64,000 nt of DNA, taken from NCBI GenBank assembly GCA_963815135.1, contig CAWFFO010000013.1, positions 1 to 64,000 of the forward strand. Direction: 5' to 3'. A program made the translations under genes and the position numbers. The notes under the pieces are model-generated. The model was not told the origin of the DNA. It was given only the letters and a program-made list of their open reading frames with translations, and ran no database searches. Of the stretch, positions 1 through 8,311 are shown in pieces (within the stretch, counting starts at the first letter, position 1; each line of letters opens with the position of its first letter). The stretch is from CAIWTU01 sp963815135 (GTDB lineage: Bacteria; Desulfobacterota; Desulfuromonadia; Geobacterales; Geobacteraceae).

Positions 1-174
1 TCTCAGAAAAAGCGGCTTCAATTTCATCGTTTTCAGACTGGGGTAATCTATTCTGGTTAAATCTTCATTCGAATAGTCCTGCGGAGATGCGCTCGGTCCG
101 GAAACCGCTTTCGGGTCGTGGATGACAATAGCGGAAAAAATGATTATTAGAAGTAATGCGCTGGTTTTTCTCAA
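1..174 (-). CDS. Partial exported protein of unknown function (5' end only)
   Basis: Reading the minus strand from a TTG at 172-174 gives 58 codons without a stop to the window edge. The start is basic (MRKTS), followed by a hydrophobic run of about 13 residues (ALLLIIIFSAIVI) and then a polar, Ser/Pro/Asp-rich stretch. This is the shape of a signal peptide followed by a mature exported protein. No family is recognisable in the visible part. The TTG has only a weak GGA about 9 bases upstream, so the exact start is uncertain. The gene diverges from the DUF255 gene at 399; the 224 bases between them show no feature I can support. The call rests on reading-frame openness plus the hydrophobic N-terminus only. 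Confidence 0.4.
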   Translation of the reverse strand, partial: MRKTSALLLIIIFSAIVIHDPKAVSGPSASPQDYSNEDLTRIDYPSLKTMKLKPLFLR

Positions 175-398
175 AATATATTTCCAGGAGATAAGGTAAG
201 ATAACAATTTTCCTTCGTAGCACTTTTTATTGCAGTGGTCAAGTGATTATAACGGTAATGAGATGGCTGAAGTAACGATATCAAATTTATCAGGGTGACC
301 GGATGCAGGCATATGATAGACTTTAAATATGGAAAAATAAAAATAAATGATTTGCCCGGCTCTGCAAGGATATTCGTAACACTGAACGGGAGGGAACC

Positions 399-2525
399 AT
401 GGAGAAATTGTATCATTCAAAAAATGAAAATGACGAAATAGAGCGCTTGTTAAATGTCGACAGGAGTTCCCTGCCGCCCGACGGAGGAACGGAATTCAAC
501 AGGCTCATATTTGCCCGGAGTCCTTATCTGCTTCAGCATGCGGAAAACCCGGTCGACTGGTACCCTTGGAGCGACGAGGCTTTCGCCAGGGCAGCAAGCG
601 AGGACAGGCCTGTATTGCTTTCCATCGGCTATGCAACCTGTCACTGGTGTCACGTCATGGAAAGGGAATCATTCGTGGACCAGGAAGTGGCGGATGTTCT
701 CAACAGCCATTTCGTTGCTATAAAGGTTGACCGTGAAGAGCGTCCCGACGTGGATGACCAGTATATGGCAGCCGCGCATATTCTGAAGGGTGGTGGCGGC
801 TGGCCTCTTAATGTCTTCCTGACTCCCGACAGGAAACCTTTTTACGTGGCGACATATATACCAAGGCATCCGCGCCCCGGGACCATGGGATTTGTAGAAC
901 TGTTGGAGAAAGTGGCTGATATCTGGAAAACCCAGAGAGATGTTGTCGAATCCAGTTGCGATTCGATAATAAAAGACCTCACCGAAGGAGCTGAACTGAC
1001 GCCCGCACCCATTCCGGGCAGCGAGATACTGGAAGCCGCTTTTCGCCAGATCGACATGATATATGATAAAACCTGGGGCGGATTCGGTACTGCGCCCAAA
1101 TTTCCCAGACCTATATTCATCTCTTTTCTGTTGCGCTTTCGAAACAGGATGAAGGATACTGCTGCGCTCGACATGGCAGTTCATTCATTGCGAAAGATGC
1201 GGGGCGGCGGCATCTACGATCAGCTGGGTTTCGGTTTTCACCGTTACTCGGTCGACAGAAAATGGCTTGTACCGCATTTCGAGAAAATGTTGTATGACCA
1301 GGGGATGCTGTCTATAGCTTATCTCGAGGCATTCCAGGCTACCGGCGATAAATTTTTCAAGAGAGTTGCAAATGAAATATTCAACTATGTACTTGAAGAT
1401 ATGACATCACCCGAAGGAGGCTTCTATTCCGCTCGCGATGCGGATACCGAGGGGGAAGAAGGAAAATATTACCTTTGGACGCCGGAAGCCGTGAAAGACA
1501 TTCTTGACGGGGATGAGGCGGCCAGGGTATCAGGCCTGTTCGACATTACGGAAGACGGCAATTTCGAAGGGGAGAACATCTTGCATCTTCAGGTTCCGGT
1601 CGATGAGTTTGCAGCTCGCGGTGGTGTCCTCCCCGAAAACTTCCGCGACAGTCTCGAATCGTGGCGTAAACGACTGCTTGCCGCAAGAGAGAAAAGGGAA
1701 AAACCGCTCCGCGACGAAAAGATTCTCACTTCATGGAACGGTTTGATGATTGCCGCTCTCGCCAAAGGGTTCGCGGTTACCGGCAAACTGCAATATACGG
1801 AACAGGCTGGCCGGGCGGTGAAATTCATAAAAGAACGGCTGGTAACCGAGAGCGGGCGGTTGCTGCGCAGTCATTACCTGGGGGTGTCGGCGATACCGGC
1901 GTTTCTTGAAGATTATGTCTTTTTCGTCTGGGGTCTTGCAGAACTTTATGAAGCAACCCTGGATGTGCAGTATTTGAGGGATGCGGTACATTTCAGCAGG
2001 GAAACGCTTCGTCTTTTTGTCGACGAAGAAAGCTATGGTCTTTTCGACACCGGAAAAGATGCGGAAAACGTCCTGGTCAGGAAAAAAAGCATCCTCGATG
2101 GAGTCGTCCCCTCGGGCAACTCCGTGGCGGCCATGAATTTTCTGAAGATCGGCAGGATAACAGGCAACAAGTCATTCATTAAGGAGGGAGAGGGCATCCT
2201 GCGCTCACTCATGGGCAACGCCCTGGCGCAGCCTGCCGGATGTCTGTATTCCCTGATTGCCCTCGATTATTTGCACGGGCCGGATGTTGATGTGACTCTG
2301 GTCGGAAAAAGGGACGATCCGGAGCTGCGCGAATTGCGCACGACCATTGCCGCACGCTTTATTCCCCATCTTGTCCTCCATGTCAGGGATGAGGGTGAAG
2401 AGGAGGGCTACCGGACAGTTGGAGGCAGACCGGCGGCGTATGTATGTCACGATGGAATATGTCGTCCTCCGGTGGTCGGACAAGAAGCCTTGAACAGTGT
2501 TCTGGATGAAATTATAACCGCCTGA
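399..2525 (+). CDS. Thioredoxin-domain protein, YyaL/DUF255 family
   Basis: The 708-residue protein matches the DUF255 (YyaL, SPATA20-like) family, which is about 650-720 residues long. It has an N-terminal thioredoxin-like domain (about residues 30-190) with a redox-type CHWC motif at 81-84 inside GYATCHWCHVMERESF, then an alpha/alpha-toroid domain resembling N-acylglucosamine epimerases (about 220-600) containing KFPRP, HFEKMLYDQ and SARDADTEGEEG. No export signal is visible, so it is probably cytoplasmic. The physiological substrate is not established for this family; a thiol-disulfide role is inferred from the CxxC. The start is supported by GGGAGG seven bases upstream. It is followed by a 164-base gap and then murJ, with no evident functional link. 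Confidence 0.9.
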   Translation: MEKLYHSKNENDEIERLLNVDRSSLPPDGGTEFNRLIFARSPYLLQHAENPVDWYPWSDEAFARAASEDRPVLLSIGYATCHWCHVMERESFVDQEVADVLNSHFVAIKVDREERPDVDDQYMAAAHILKGGGGWPLNVFLTPDRKPFYVATYIPRHPRPGTMGFVELLEKVADIWKTQRDVVESSCDSIIKDLTEGAELTPAPIPGSEILEAAFRQIDMIYDKTWGGFGTAPKFPRPIFISFLLRFRNRMKDTAALDMAVHSLRKMRGGGIYDQLGFGFHRYSVDRKWLVPHFEKMLYDQGMLSIAYLEAFQATGDKFFKRVANEIFNYVLEDMTSPEGGFYSARDADTEGEEGKYYLWTPEAVKDILDGDEAARVSGLFDITEDGNFEGENILHLQVPVDEFAARGGVLPENFRDSLESWRKRLLAAREKREKPLRDEKILTSWNGLMIAALAKGFAVTGKLQYTEQAGRAVKFIKERLVTESGRLLRSHYLGVSAIPAFLEDYVFFVWGLAELYEATLDVQYLRDAVHFSRETLRLFVDEESYGLFDTGKDAENVLVRKKSILDGVVPSGNSVAAMNFLKIGRITGNKSFIKEGEGILRSLMGNALAQPAGCLYSLIALDYLHGPDVDVTLVGKRDDPELRELRTTIAARFIPHLVLHVRDEGEEEGYRTVGGRPAAYVCHDGICRPPVVGQEALNSVLDEIITA

Positions 2526-2654
2526 AAAGTGAATTTGGCAACTGTCCGCCGGCAACTGGGCGAGTTGCGCATGTATTGGAATAAGAAGTGGCGGGCGGCT
2601 TGAGCGGTTGGTGCTGGAATGAAAATAGATTACAATTCAGCGTAAATGTGTGAT

Positions 2655-2688
2655 AAAACCCCGAGAAGAAAAACTTCGAGGGGTTTTT
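2655..2688 (+). promoter_or_regulatory. Hairpin overlapping the murJ ribosome binding site
   Basis: AAAACCCC (2655-2662) pairs with GGGGTTTT (2680-2687), and inner GAAG (2665-2668) pairs with CTTC (2674-2677), with a GA/GA internal loop. The structure looks like an intrinsic terminator with a five-T tail, but the murJ ATG begins at 2690 and the only Shine-Dalgarno-like sequence (AGGGG, 2679-2683) is inside the 3' arm. It could end transcription from the upstream gene, mask murJ translation, or both. Confidence 0.55.
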
Positions 2689-2689
2689 A

Positions 2690-4255
2690 ATGTCGGAAAA
2701 GAAAAACATCGCCCGCGCCGCGGGCGTTCTCGGCTTCGCCACCATTATTTCCAGAATTCTCGGCATGGTCCGTGACATGGCTGTTTCAAGGCTTTTCGGA
2801 GCTGGTTTTGCCACTGATGCCTTTTTTGCCGCTTTCCAGATACCGAACATGCTGCGCCGCTTTTTCGCTGAAGGGGCGTTGACCTCGGCTTTTGTGCCGA
2901 TTTTCTCGGAATGCTATACAAAACAGGGTAAGGACGAGGCGCGCGAGCTTGCCAACGTGTGTTTTGCCGTTCTCACAGCGGTTATGGCGCTTGTCGTGGT
3001 GCTCGGAATAGTATTCTCCCCGGTGATCATTTCACTCATGTTTCCCGGGTTCGGCGAAGATCCGGGCAAGAAGGCGTTGACCGTCTTCCTGAACAGGATG
3101 ATGTTTCCCTACATTTTTTTCGTCAGCCTGGTTGCCCTGAGCATGGGAATACTGAATACCGTCCGGCACTTCTTCACACCCGCGATATCCACCGTTTTTC
3201 TCAACCTTTCCATGATATTCTGCGCACTGTTCCTGCACAATAGATTCGAAGTCCCGATAACTTCACTTGCAGTCGGGGTTCTGTTGGGTGGATTGCTGCA
3301 GTTGTTACTCCAACTGCCGGTTCTCTACCGTAAGGGATTTCGCATCCGCCCGAAATTCAGGTTGAACCATCCGTCCGTGAGAAGGATTGCCCTGTTGATG
3401 TTTCCATCCGTATTCGGAGTCGGAGTTTATTATCTTAACATTACCGTAGGCAACATACTTGCTTCGTTTCTTCCGCAGGGAAGCGTATCCTATCTCTATT
3501 ATGCCCAGAGGCTTTTCGAGTTTCCCCAGGGGATATTTACCGTTTCAGTCGCCCAGGCTGTGCTTCCTTCCATGAGCAGGCAGGCGGCGGCAGGCGATAT
3601 CGATCAGCTCAAGGAGTCACTGTCATTCGGTTTGCGGCTTACACTTTTCGTGACCATTCCGGCCGCGGCCGGTCTGCTGGCCTGTTCGACTCCTGTTTTC
3701 AGCCTTCTTTTCATGGGCGGCAATTTCGATTTCAACATGGCGCAAAAATCTGGCGAGGCACTTTTCTATTATTCGATCGGGCTATCATTCGTGGCACTTG
3801 TCAGGGTTCTGGTCCCTGCGTTTTATGCCATGAAAGACACCGCAACACCGGTAAAGATAGCTTTTGTCGCCTTTCTACTGAATGTCGTTTTCAGCCTGTT
3901 CCTCATGAAACCTCTTCTGCACGGCGGACTCGCACTCGCTTCGACCATTTCGGCAATGTTCAACATGTCCCTGCTGCTCTACATGCTGAGGAGGAAAATA
4001 GGTCCTTTCGGCGGCAGGAATATTTCCGTTGCCTGTCTCAAGACCGTTGCCGCTTCGGTTCCGATGTTTCTTGCTGTCAAATGGGGAACGGGTTTGATAA
4101 ACTGGGCGGTAGCAGGGCATAAAGTCTACAAAGCAACTGCGCTCGGCTCTTTCATCGCCGGAGGCCTGATAATATTCCTGATATTCGCCCATTTGTTCCG
4201 ATGCGAGGAGATCAGGGCTGCCTCCGGAATTTTGCGCAGGAGATTCGGAGGCTAA
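2690..4255 (+). CDS. murJ: Lipid II flippase MurJ (MviN)
   Basis: MurJ moves lipid-linked peptidoglycan precursor across the inner membrane. The 521-residue protein is almost entirely hydrophobic, with about 14 predicted membrane helices, the usual size and topology of the MVF/MviN family. Characteristic stretches are the N-terminal ATIISRILGMVRDM, then FFAAFQIPNMLRRFFAEGA, FVPIFSE, and YYAQRLFEFPQGIF. These Arg-rich loops facing the central cavity are typical for MurJ. The ATG at 2690 lies right after a hairpin containing the only apparent ribosome binding site. Its stop (4253-4255) is two bases from the next ATG (4257), so murJ and ogt are probably co-transcribed. Confidence 0.95.
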   Translation: MSEKKNIARAAGVLGFATIISRILGMVRDMAVSRLFGAGFATDAFFAAFQIPNMLRRFFAEGALTSAFVPIFSECYTKQGKDEARELANVCFAVLTAVMALVVVLGIVFSPVIISLMFPGFGEDPGKKALTVFLNRMMFPYIFFVSLVALSMGILNTVRHFFTPAISTVFLNLSMIFCALFLHNRFEVPITSLAVGVLLGGLLQLLLQLPVLYRKGFRIRPKFRLNHPSVRRIALLMFPSVFGVGVYYLNITVGNILASFLPQGSVSYLYYAQRLFEFPQGIFTVSVAQAVLPSMSRQAAAGDIDQLKESLSFGLRLTLFVTIPAAAGLLACSTPVFSLLFMGGNFDFNMAQKSGEALFYYSIGLSFVALVRVLVPAFYAMKDTATPVKIAFVAFLLNVVFSLFLMKPLLHGGLALASTISAMFNMSLLLYMLRRKIGPFGGRNISVACLKTVAASVPMFLAVKWGTGLINWAVAGHKVYKATALGSFIAGGLIIFLIFAHLFRCEEIRAASGILRRRFGG

Positions 4256-4256
4256 A

Positions 4257-4820
4257 ATGATGAAAAAGAAAAGAAGAGAAAATGCTGGAATCTTTAATTC
4301 GATTTATATGACGGACCTGGGTTGCGGGGGAGTCGTCGCAAGCAGGGATGGGCTGATGGAGGTTTTTCTGCCGGAGTCGCTGCCAGCTGGCGAAATGATA
4401 AAACGCATTTTCCAATTGTACCCCTGTGCTTCCGGGGAAAGTAAAACAACAGTTGCTGCAGCTAACCGCCTGGAAAAATATTTTTCCGGAGAAAAAGTTC
4501 AGTTCGATCTGCCCCTGGACCAGGAAGGATGCACCGTTTTTCAAAGGGAAGTTTATAAAGCTGTATTTGAGATACCCTACGGCAGTGTCAGGACCTATAA
4601 GGAGATTGCCGAAGCGATAAATCGACCCGGGGCTCCCCGGGGCATAGGCGCGGCCATGGCCGGCAACGCCCTTCCCGTAATTATCCCGTGTCATAGGGTG
4701 ATCGGGTCGGGTGGAGATATGACGGGGTATTCCGGTCCGGGCGGAATTGATTTGAAAATACATCTTCTGCAGATGGAAGGTGTAGCGTTCATTGACGGGA
4801 AGAAAAAAGTCAGAGTTTAG
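4257..4820 (+). CDS. ogt: Methylated-DNA--protein-cysteine methyltransferase
   Basis: This suicide repair protein transfers the alkyl group from O6-alkylguanine to its own cysteine. The active-site motif IIPCHRVIGSGG places the acceptor Cys at residue 145. Upstream is the DNA-binding part FQREVYKAVFEIPYGSVRTY and GIGAAMAGN, with the Asn of the hinge. The 187-residue length fits Ogt/AGT proteins with a short N-terminal ribonuclease-H-like domain. Two ATGs are adjacent (4257 and 4260). GGAGG just upstream, overlapping the murJ end, supports either. It probably shares a transcript with murJ and ends at a 303-base convergent gap. Confidence 0.93.
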   Translation: MMKKKRRENAGIFNSIYMTDLGCGGVVASRDGLMEVFLPESLPAGEMIKRIFQLYPCASGESKTTVAAANRLEKYFSGEKVQFDLPLDQEGCTVFQREVYKAVFEIPYGSVRTYKEIAEAINRPGAPRGIGAAMAGNALPVIIPCHRVIGSGGDMTGYSGPGGIDLKIHLLQMEGVAFIDGKKKVRV

Positions 4821-5024
4821 AGAAAACGGAAAAGCAAAACAGTTTTGTCCCCTATATTACGGGACAATCTGGTGATTAAAGAAAAATAAAAAACCGTAAC
4901 TCTTTATAATAGTTGTGTTAATGCGTAACATATTGAAATTACGTGAATAACATGTATGAGTAAAAATTGGGCAGAGCGCGTAAATATCTATTTAAAGTAT
5001 TCAGTTGATGGTTTTTCAACACCG

Positions 5025-5058
5025 TTATCAACAGTTTGTCCACATTATTTGTGGAAAA
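5025..5058. other. Cluster of three DnaA-box-like 9-mers in a convergent gap
   Basis: TTATCAACA (5025-5033) and TTGTCCACA (5036-5044) lie on the plus strand exactly 11 bp apart. TTTTCCACA lies on the minus strand (5058-5050). Each differs from the DnaA consensus TTATCCACA by one base. They sit in the AT-rich 303-base gap (4821-5123) between the convergent ogt and mazG genes, where no promoter is needed. No dnaA, dnaN or gidA is nearby, so a true origin is unproven; a DnaA-titration or regulatory cluster is equally possible. I see no gene in the gap. Confidence 0.4.
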
Positions 5059-5123
5059 TTCGTGACATTGTAAAAAAGCTGTAATGTTTCCGCTTGATAA
5101 AGGGTCCAAGCCGGTTGCGGTGA

Positions 5124-5924
5124 TCACTCTGAAATTTCCCGCTCGATTATTTTAGCCTCTTCCCAGAGTTTTTCCATTTCGTCCAGTGAGGCGTCACTTA
5201 TCTCCCGGTTCGATTTATGGAGGCTGTTTTCAATGTGCTCGAAGCGATTCATGAAGCGTGAGATGGTTTTGCGCAGCGCGTCCTCGGGATCGAGGGAGAG
5301 AAACCGGCCGAGGTTCGCAATGGCGAACAGCAGATCACCCAGTTCCGCCTCCATACGTTCCTGGTTTCCTTCCAGCATTGTCTCCTCGAATTCCTTGAGT
5401 TCTTCAAGGACCTTGGCGAAAACTTCATCCGCCCGGGACCAGTCAAAACCGACCCTGGCCGCTTTTTCAGAGATTTTGTGAGCCTTGAGCAAGGCGGGAA
5501 GATGGGAAGGTACTCCCGACAGGGCGGATCTTCTCGCTTCACCTTTTTCCTTTTTCTTGATCTTTTCCCAGTTGTCCATGAGCTGGTCGATATCCTTGAT
5601 CTCCAAGTCGGCAAATACATGTGGATGGCGGCGAATCAGCTTGTCGTTAAGGGTTTCGATCACCCCGTCCATGTCGAATTCGCCGTTTTCCTCGGCGATG
5701 ACCGAGTGAAAAACCACTTGCAGGAGAAGATCTCCCAGTTCCTCCTTCATCATGGGAACCGATGCCGCGTCAATCGCTTCAATTACCTCGTAAGTCTCTT
5801 CCAGCAGGTATCTTTTCAGGCTTTCATGACTCTGCTCGGCGTCCCACGGACATCCGCCCGGGGCGCGCAGGCGCCGCATCAGGCCCATGAGAGTGTCGAA
5901 AGCGGATTTTCCGGAATTCATCAT
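5124..5924 (-). CDS. mazG: Nucleoside triphosphate pyrophosphohydrolase MazG
   Basis: MazG hydrolyses NTPs and dNTPs to monophosphate and pyrophosphate. The 266-residue protein has the usual two tandem all-alpha MazG domains. The first carries CPWDAEQSHESLKRYLLEE and EELGDLLLQVVFH, with the acidic ExxE/ExxD metal ligands; the second carries EELKEFEE and EAELGDLLFAIANLGRFL. The length matches E. coli MazG (263 residues). The ATG overlaps the tgt stop in an ATGA arrangement, so the two genes are translationally coupled. A second ATG follows immediately and could also be the start. Confidence 0.95.
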   Translation of the reverse strand: MMNSGKSAFDTLMGLMRRLRAPGGCPWDAEQSHESLKRYLLEETYEVIEAIDAASVPMMKEELGDLLLQVVFHSVIAEENGEFDMDGVIETLNDKLIRRHPHVFADLEIKDIDQLMDNWEKIKKKEKGEARRSALSGVPSHLPALLKAHKISEKAARVGFDWSRADEVFAKVLEELKEFEETMLEGNQERMEAELGDLLFAIANLGRFLSLDPEDALRKTISRFMNRFEHIENSLHKSNREISDASLDEMEKLWEEAKIIEREISE

Positions 5925-7030
5925 TTTTCCCCTTTGAGATACGATTCGAGGAACATTTTCTTATATTCCGTGAACCTGTCTTCTTCTATTGCCGTTCGTA
6001 TTTCGTCCATCATGTTCAGATAAAAATGCACATTGTGAATACTTGCGAGAATTGCCGAAAGCACCTCGTTGGAAACAAACAGGTGATGAAGGTAGGCCCT
6101 GCTGAAATTCATGCAGGTGTAACAGCCGCAGTTGGGTTCCACCGGGTAGAAATCGCGGCGGTATTTTCTGCTGGTAAGACGTATCCTGCCGCGGTTGGTG
6201 AACAGTGTGGCGCTTCGCGCATAACGGGTCGGTATGACGCAGTCGAACATATCCATGCCGCGCTCGACACTTTCCAGGATATCTTCGGGAAGCCCCACGC
6301 CCATCAGGTAGCGCGGCTTATCGACTGGCAGGTGAGGAGCGGTGAATTCCACGACCTTCTTCAGCAGTTCCAGCCCTTCGCCGACACTGACTCCGCCGAT
6401 GGCGTAGCCCGGGAAATCCATGTCCACCAGTTCCCTGGCGCACATCATTCGCAGGTCTTCGAAAACACTGCCCTGGACTATGGCAAACAACGCCTGGTCT
6501 TTTCTCGTCTGGGACTTCCTGCATTCCTCGGCCCAGCGGATGGTTTTTCTGGTCGAACGTTCCGCATAACTTTTCTCGCAGGGGTAGGGGATGCATTCGT
6601 CAAATGCCATAATGATATCGGAACCCAATGATTCCTGGATGGCTACCGCCTTTGCAGGGTCGAGAAATATCTCCTCACCCGTAATTTCATGCTTGAAGAA
6701 TACCCCGTTGTCGGTTATCCGCTTGTTAGGCAGGGAAAAGACCTGGAACCCCCCCGAGTCGGTGAGAATGGGCCCGTCCCAGCACATGAAGCGGTGCAGT
6801 CCCCCGGCCTTTTCAACCAGGGTCTCGCCGGGGCGGAGATGGAGATGGTAGGTATTGCAGAGAATTATCTGGGCTCCGGTATCCTTTACCTGTTGGGGAG
6901 TCATTGCCTTCATGGCCGCGTGTGTCCCGACCGGCATGAAAATTGGAGTTTCGATTTTTCCGTGCGGGGTTTCCAATACGCCGCGCCGGGCGGCCGTTTT
7001 CCTGTCTGTCCTGATCAGCGTGAATTTCAT
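5921..7030 (-). CDS. tgt: tRNA-guanine (queuine) transglycosylase
   Basis: Tgt exchanges guanine 34 of GUN-anticodon tRNAs for the queuosine precursor preQ1. At 369 residues it has the standard bacterial length. ILTDSGGFQVFSL contains the conserved Asp91. FDECIPYP follows at about 155-162. The C-terminal zinc site is intact: Cys301, Cys303 and Cys306 in CGCYTC, and His332. The tRNA-Leu in this window has a GAG anticodon and is not a Q-tRNA; no other queuosine gene is visible. tgt is first of a two-gene minus-strand operon with mazG. The 7031-7235 stretch separates it from the divergent Cas6-like gene. Confidence 0.96.
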   Translation of the reverse strand: MKFTLIRTDRKTAARRGVLETPHGKIETPIFMPVGTHAAMKAMTPQQVKDTGAQIILCNTYHLHLRPGETLVEKAGGLHRFMCWDGPILTDSGGFQVFSLPNKRITDNGVFFKHEITGEEIFLDPAKAVAIQESLGSDIIMAFDECIPYPCEKSYAERSTRKTIRWAEECRKSQTRKDQALFAIVQGSVFEDLRMMCARELVDMDFPGYAIGGVSVGEGLELLKKVVEFTAPHLPVDKPRYLMGVGLPEDILESVERGMDMFDCVIPTRYARSATLFTNRGRIRLTSRKYRRDFYPVEPNCGCYTCMNFSRAYLHHLFVSNEVLSAILASIHNVHFYLNMMDEIRTAIEEDRFTEYKKMFLESYLKGEK

Positions 7031-7159
7031 GATTTGCTGGTTCCGCGCGGATATGCACGCGGTTTTTCTCCTAAGGATATATTCGTAACAGCCGGAACAG
7101 GTAAAGAGGTGTTTCCGTAAGTTTACGGCATGGTTCTTTTTACAGTTGCCGGAATTGCG

Positions 7160-7191
7160 TTTACATGTTTATTATCAGATTGATATGTAAA
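7160..7191. repeat. Inverted repeat upstream of the Cas6-like gene
   Basis: TTTACAT (7160-7166) and ATGTAAA (7185-7191) form perfect 7-base arms around an 18-base spacer in the divergent tgt/Cas6-like promoter region. It could be a regulator site, but the sequence is AT-rich and chance is not excluded. Confidence 0.3.
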
Positions 7192-7235
7192 TTACAATGA
7201 CGCATTCCGGATGGAAGGCAAGGTGGATACCACTT

Positions 7236-8162
7236 ATGGATTTCGTATTTACAAAACTTATTTTCACCGTAAGGCTGGAACGGGATATTGCAGATTCCTT
7301 CGCATTGTTCGGTATAAAGAACAATTTCATGAATGCGTTCCGCGAGGCGGTATGCACCGGAAACAGACTTTGTGAGCAGTGTCGACTCAGTGATTCCTGT
7401 TCGTTTTCCCTTACCTTTTCCCAGAATATCAGCGAAGATTCAGCTGCCGTGAAACGCCATCAGAAGCCGTCACTGCCGTTCGTTTTTCATTTGCCGCTCC
7501 TGCCGGCTGCGCCGAACGAAGGCCATGAAGTTGAAATAGGTCTGGTTCTGGCCGGCTCGGCGATCAACCATGTCAAAGACTACTTCACGGCTATGTTTCA
7601 TCTCTTCAGCCCCGAAGGGAAAGAGTGGATGGTAAAAGGCCGGGTTGTAAAGGCGGAATCGACAACCTGCACCGATTACAGGAACAATATCATTCAAAAG
7701 TCGGGCAAATTGGCAGATGACGCTATTTCCACCATTTCCGCCCGCGACATCGAGGAAATCGCAACTCTCGACCCGGACAGAATACGGCTGGTGATATCCA
7801 CGCCGGTGCGACTTCTACAGGATGCCAAACCTGTTCATGACTTTTCCTTTTCATCATTTGTCCGCCCGCTGATGCGGCGCATATCCTCGCTCGCCTACTA
7901 CTATTACGGGAACGGCCTGGAATTCGATTATAAATGGCTTTCTTCAGCCAGCACTTCGGTTGTGATGTCTCAAAATGATTTTCACTGGTGCGAATGGGGC
8001 GGGGAGCGCCACGGAGAACGTCTTGCAGGAATTGTCGGAAGCGGCATCTGCGAAGGCCCGCTTGCCGATTTTCATACACTGCTTCTTCTTGGTGAATATT
8101 TCAATGTCGGCAAGGGCGCGCCGTTTGGTCTTGGTGGATACCGGCTGGAAAAGGTTAAATGA
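7236..8162 (+). CDS. Orphan CRISPR RNA endoribonuclease Cas6-like (RAMP) protein
   Basis: The 308-residue protein resembles the Cas6 RAMP family that cuts pre-crRNA. The C-terminus NVGKGAPFGLGGYRLEKVK (290-308) carries the glycine-rich loop typical of the Cas6 C-terminal domain. The N-terminus begins with a RAMP-like strand (FVFTKLIFTVRLE) followed by a four-cysteine cluster (Cys40, Cys46, Cys49, Cys55), as in many Cas6 proteins annotated in deltaproteobacteria. I chose the ATG at 7236, with AAGGTGG upstream and a start in the first strand, over the ATG at 7197, which has no ribosome binding site. No CRISPR repeats or other cas genes occur in the window. It may process transcripts from a distant array or have another RNA target. 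The Cas6 assignment is fairly confident; activity is inferred. Confidence 0.72.
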   Translation: MDFVFTKLIFTVRLERDIADSFALFGIKNNFMNAFREAVCTGNRLCEQCRLSDSCSFSLTFSQNISEDSAAVKRHQKPSLPFVFHLPLLPAAPNEGHEVEIGLVLAGSAINHVKDYFTAMFHLFSPEGKEWMVKGRVVKAESTTCTDYRNNIIQKSGKLADDAISTISARDIEEIATLDPDRIRLVISTPVRLLQDAKPVHDFSFSSFVRPLMRRISSLAYYYYGNGLEFDYKWLSSASTSVVMSQNDFHWCEWGGERHGERLAGIVGSGICEGPLADFHTLLLLGEYFNVGKGAPFGLGGYRLEKVK

Positions 8163-8311
8163 AACTGTTTTACATCCGTGTCTCCTTGCAAAAGGAGGTT
8201 CCGTATGTTACCTCTTTACAATGAACGCAGCGATAATTCCTGAACTTTAACTGGGACGATCGTTAATTAATTACGGCAACCTTCCGGTAATACCGGCTTA
8301 GGGGAGGCGGT

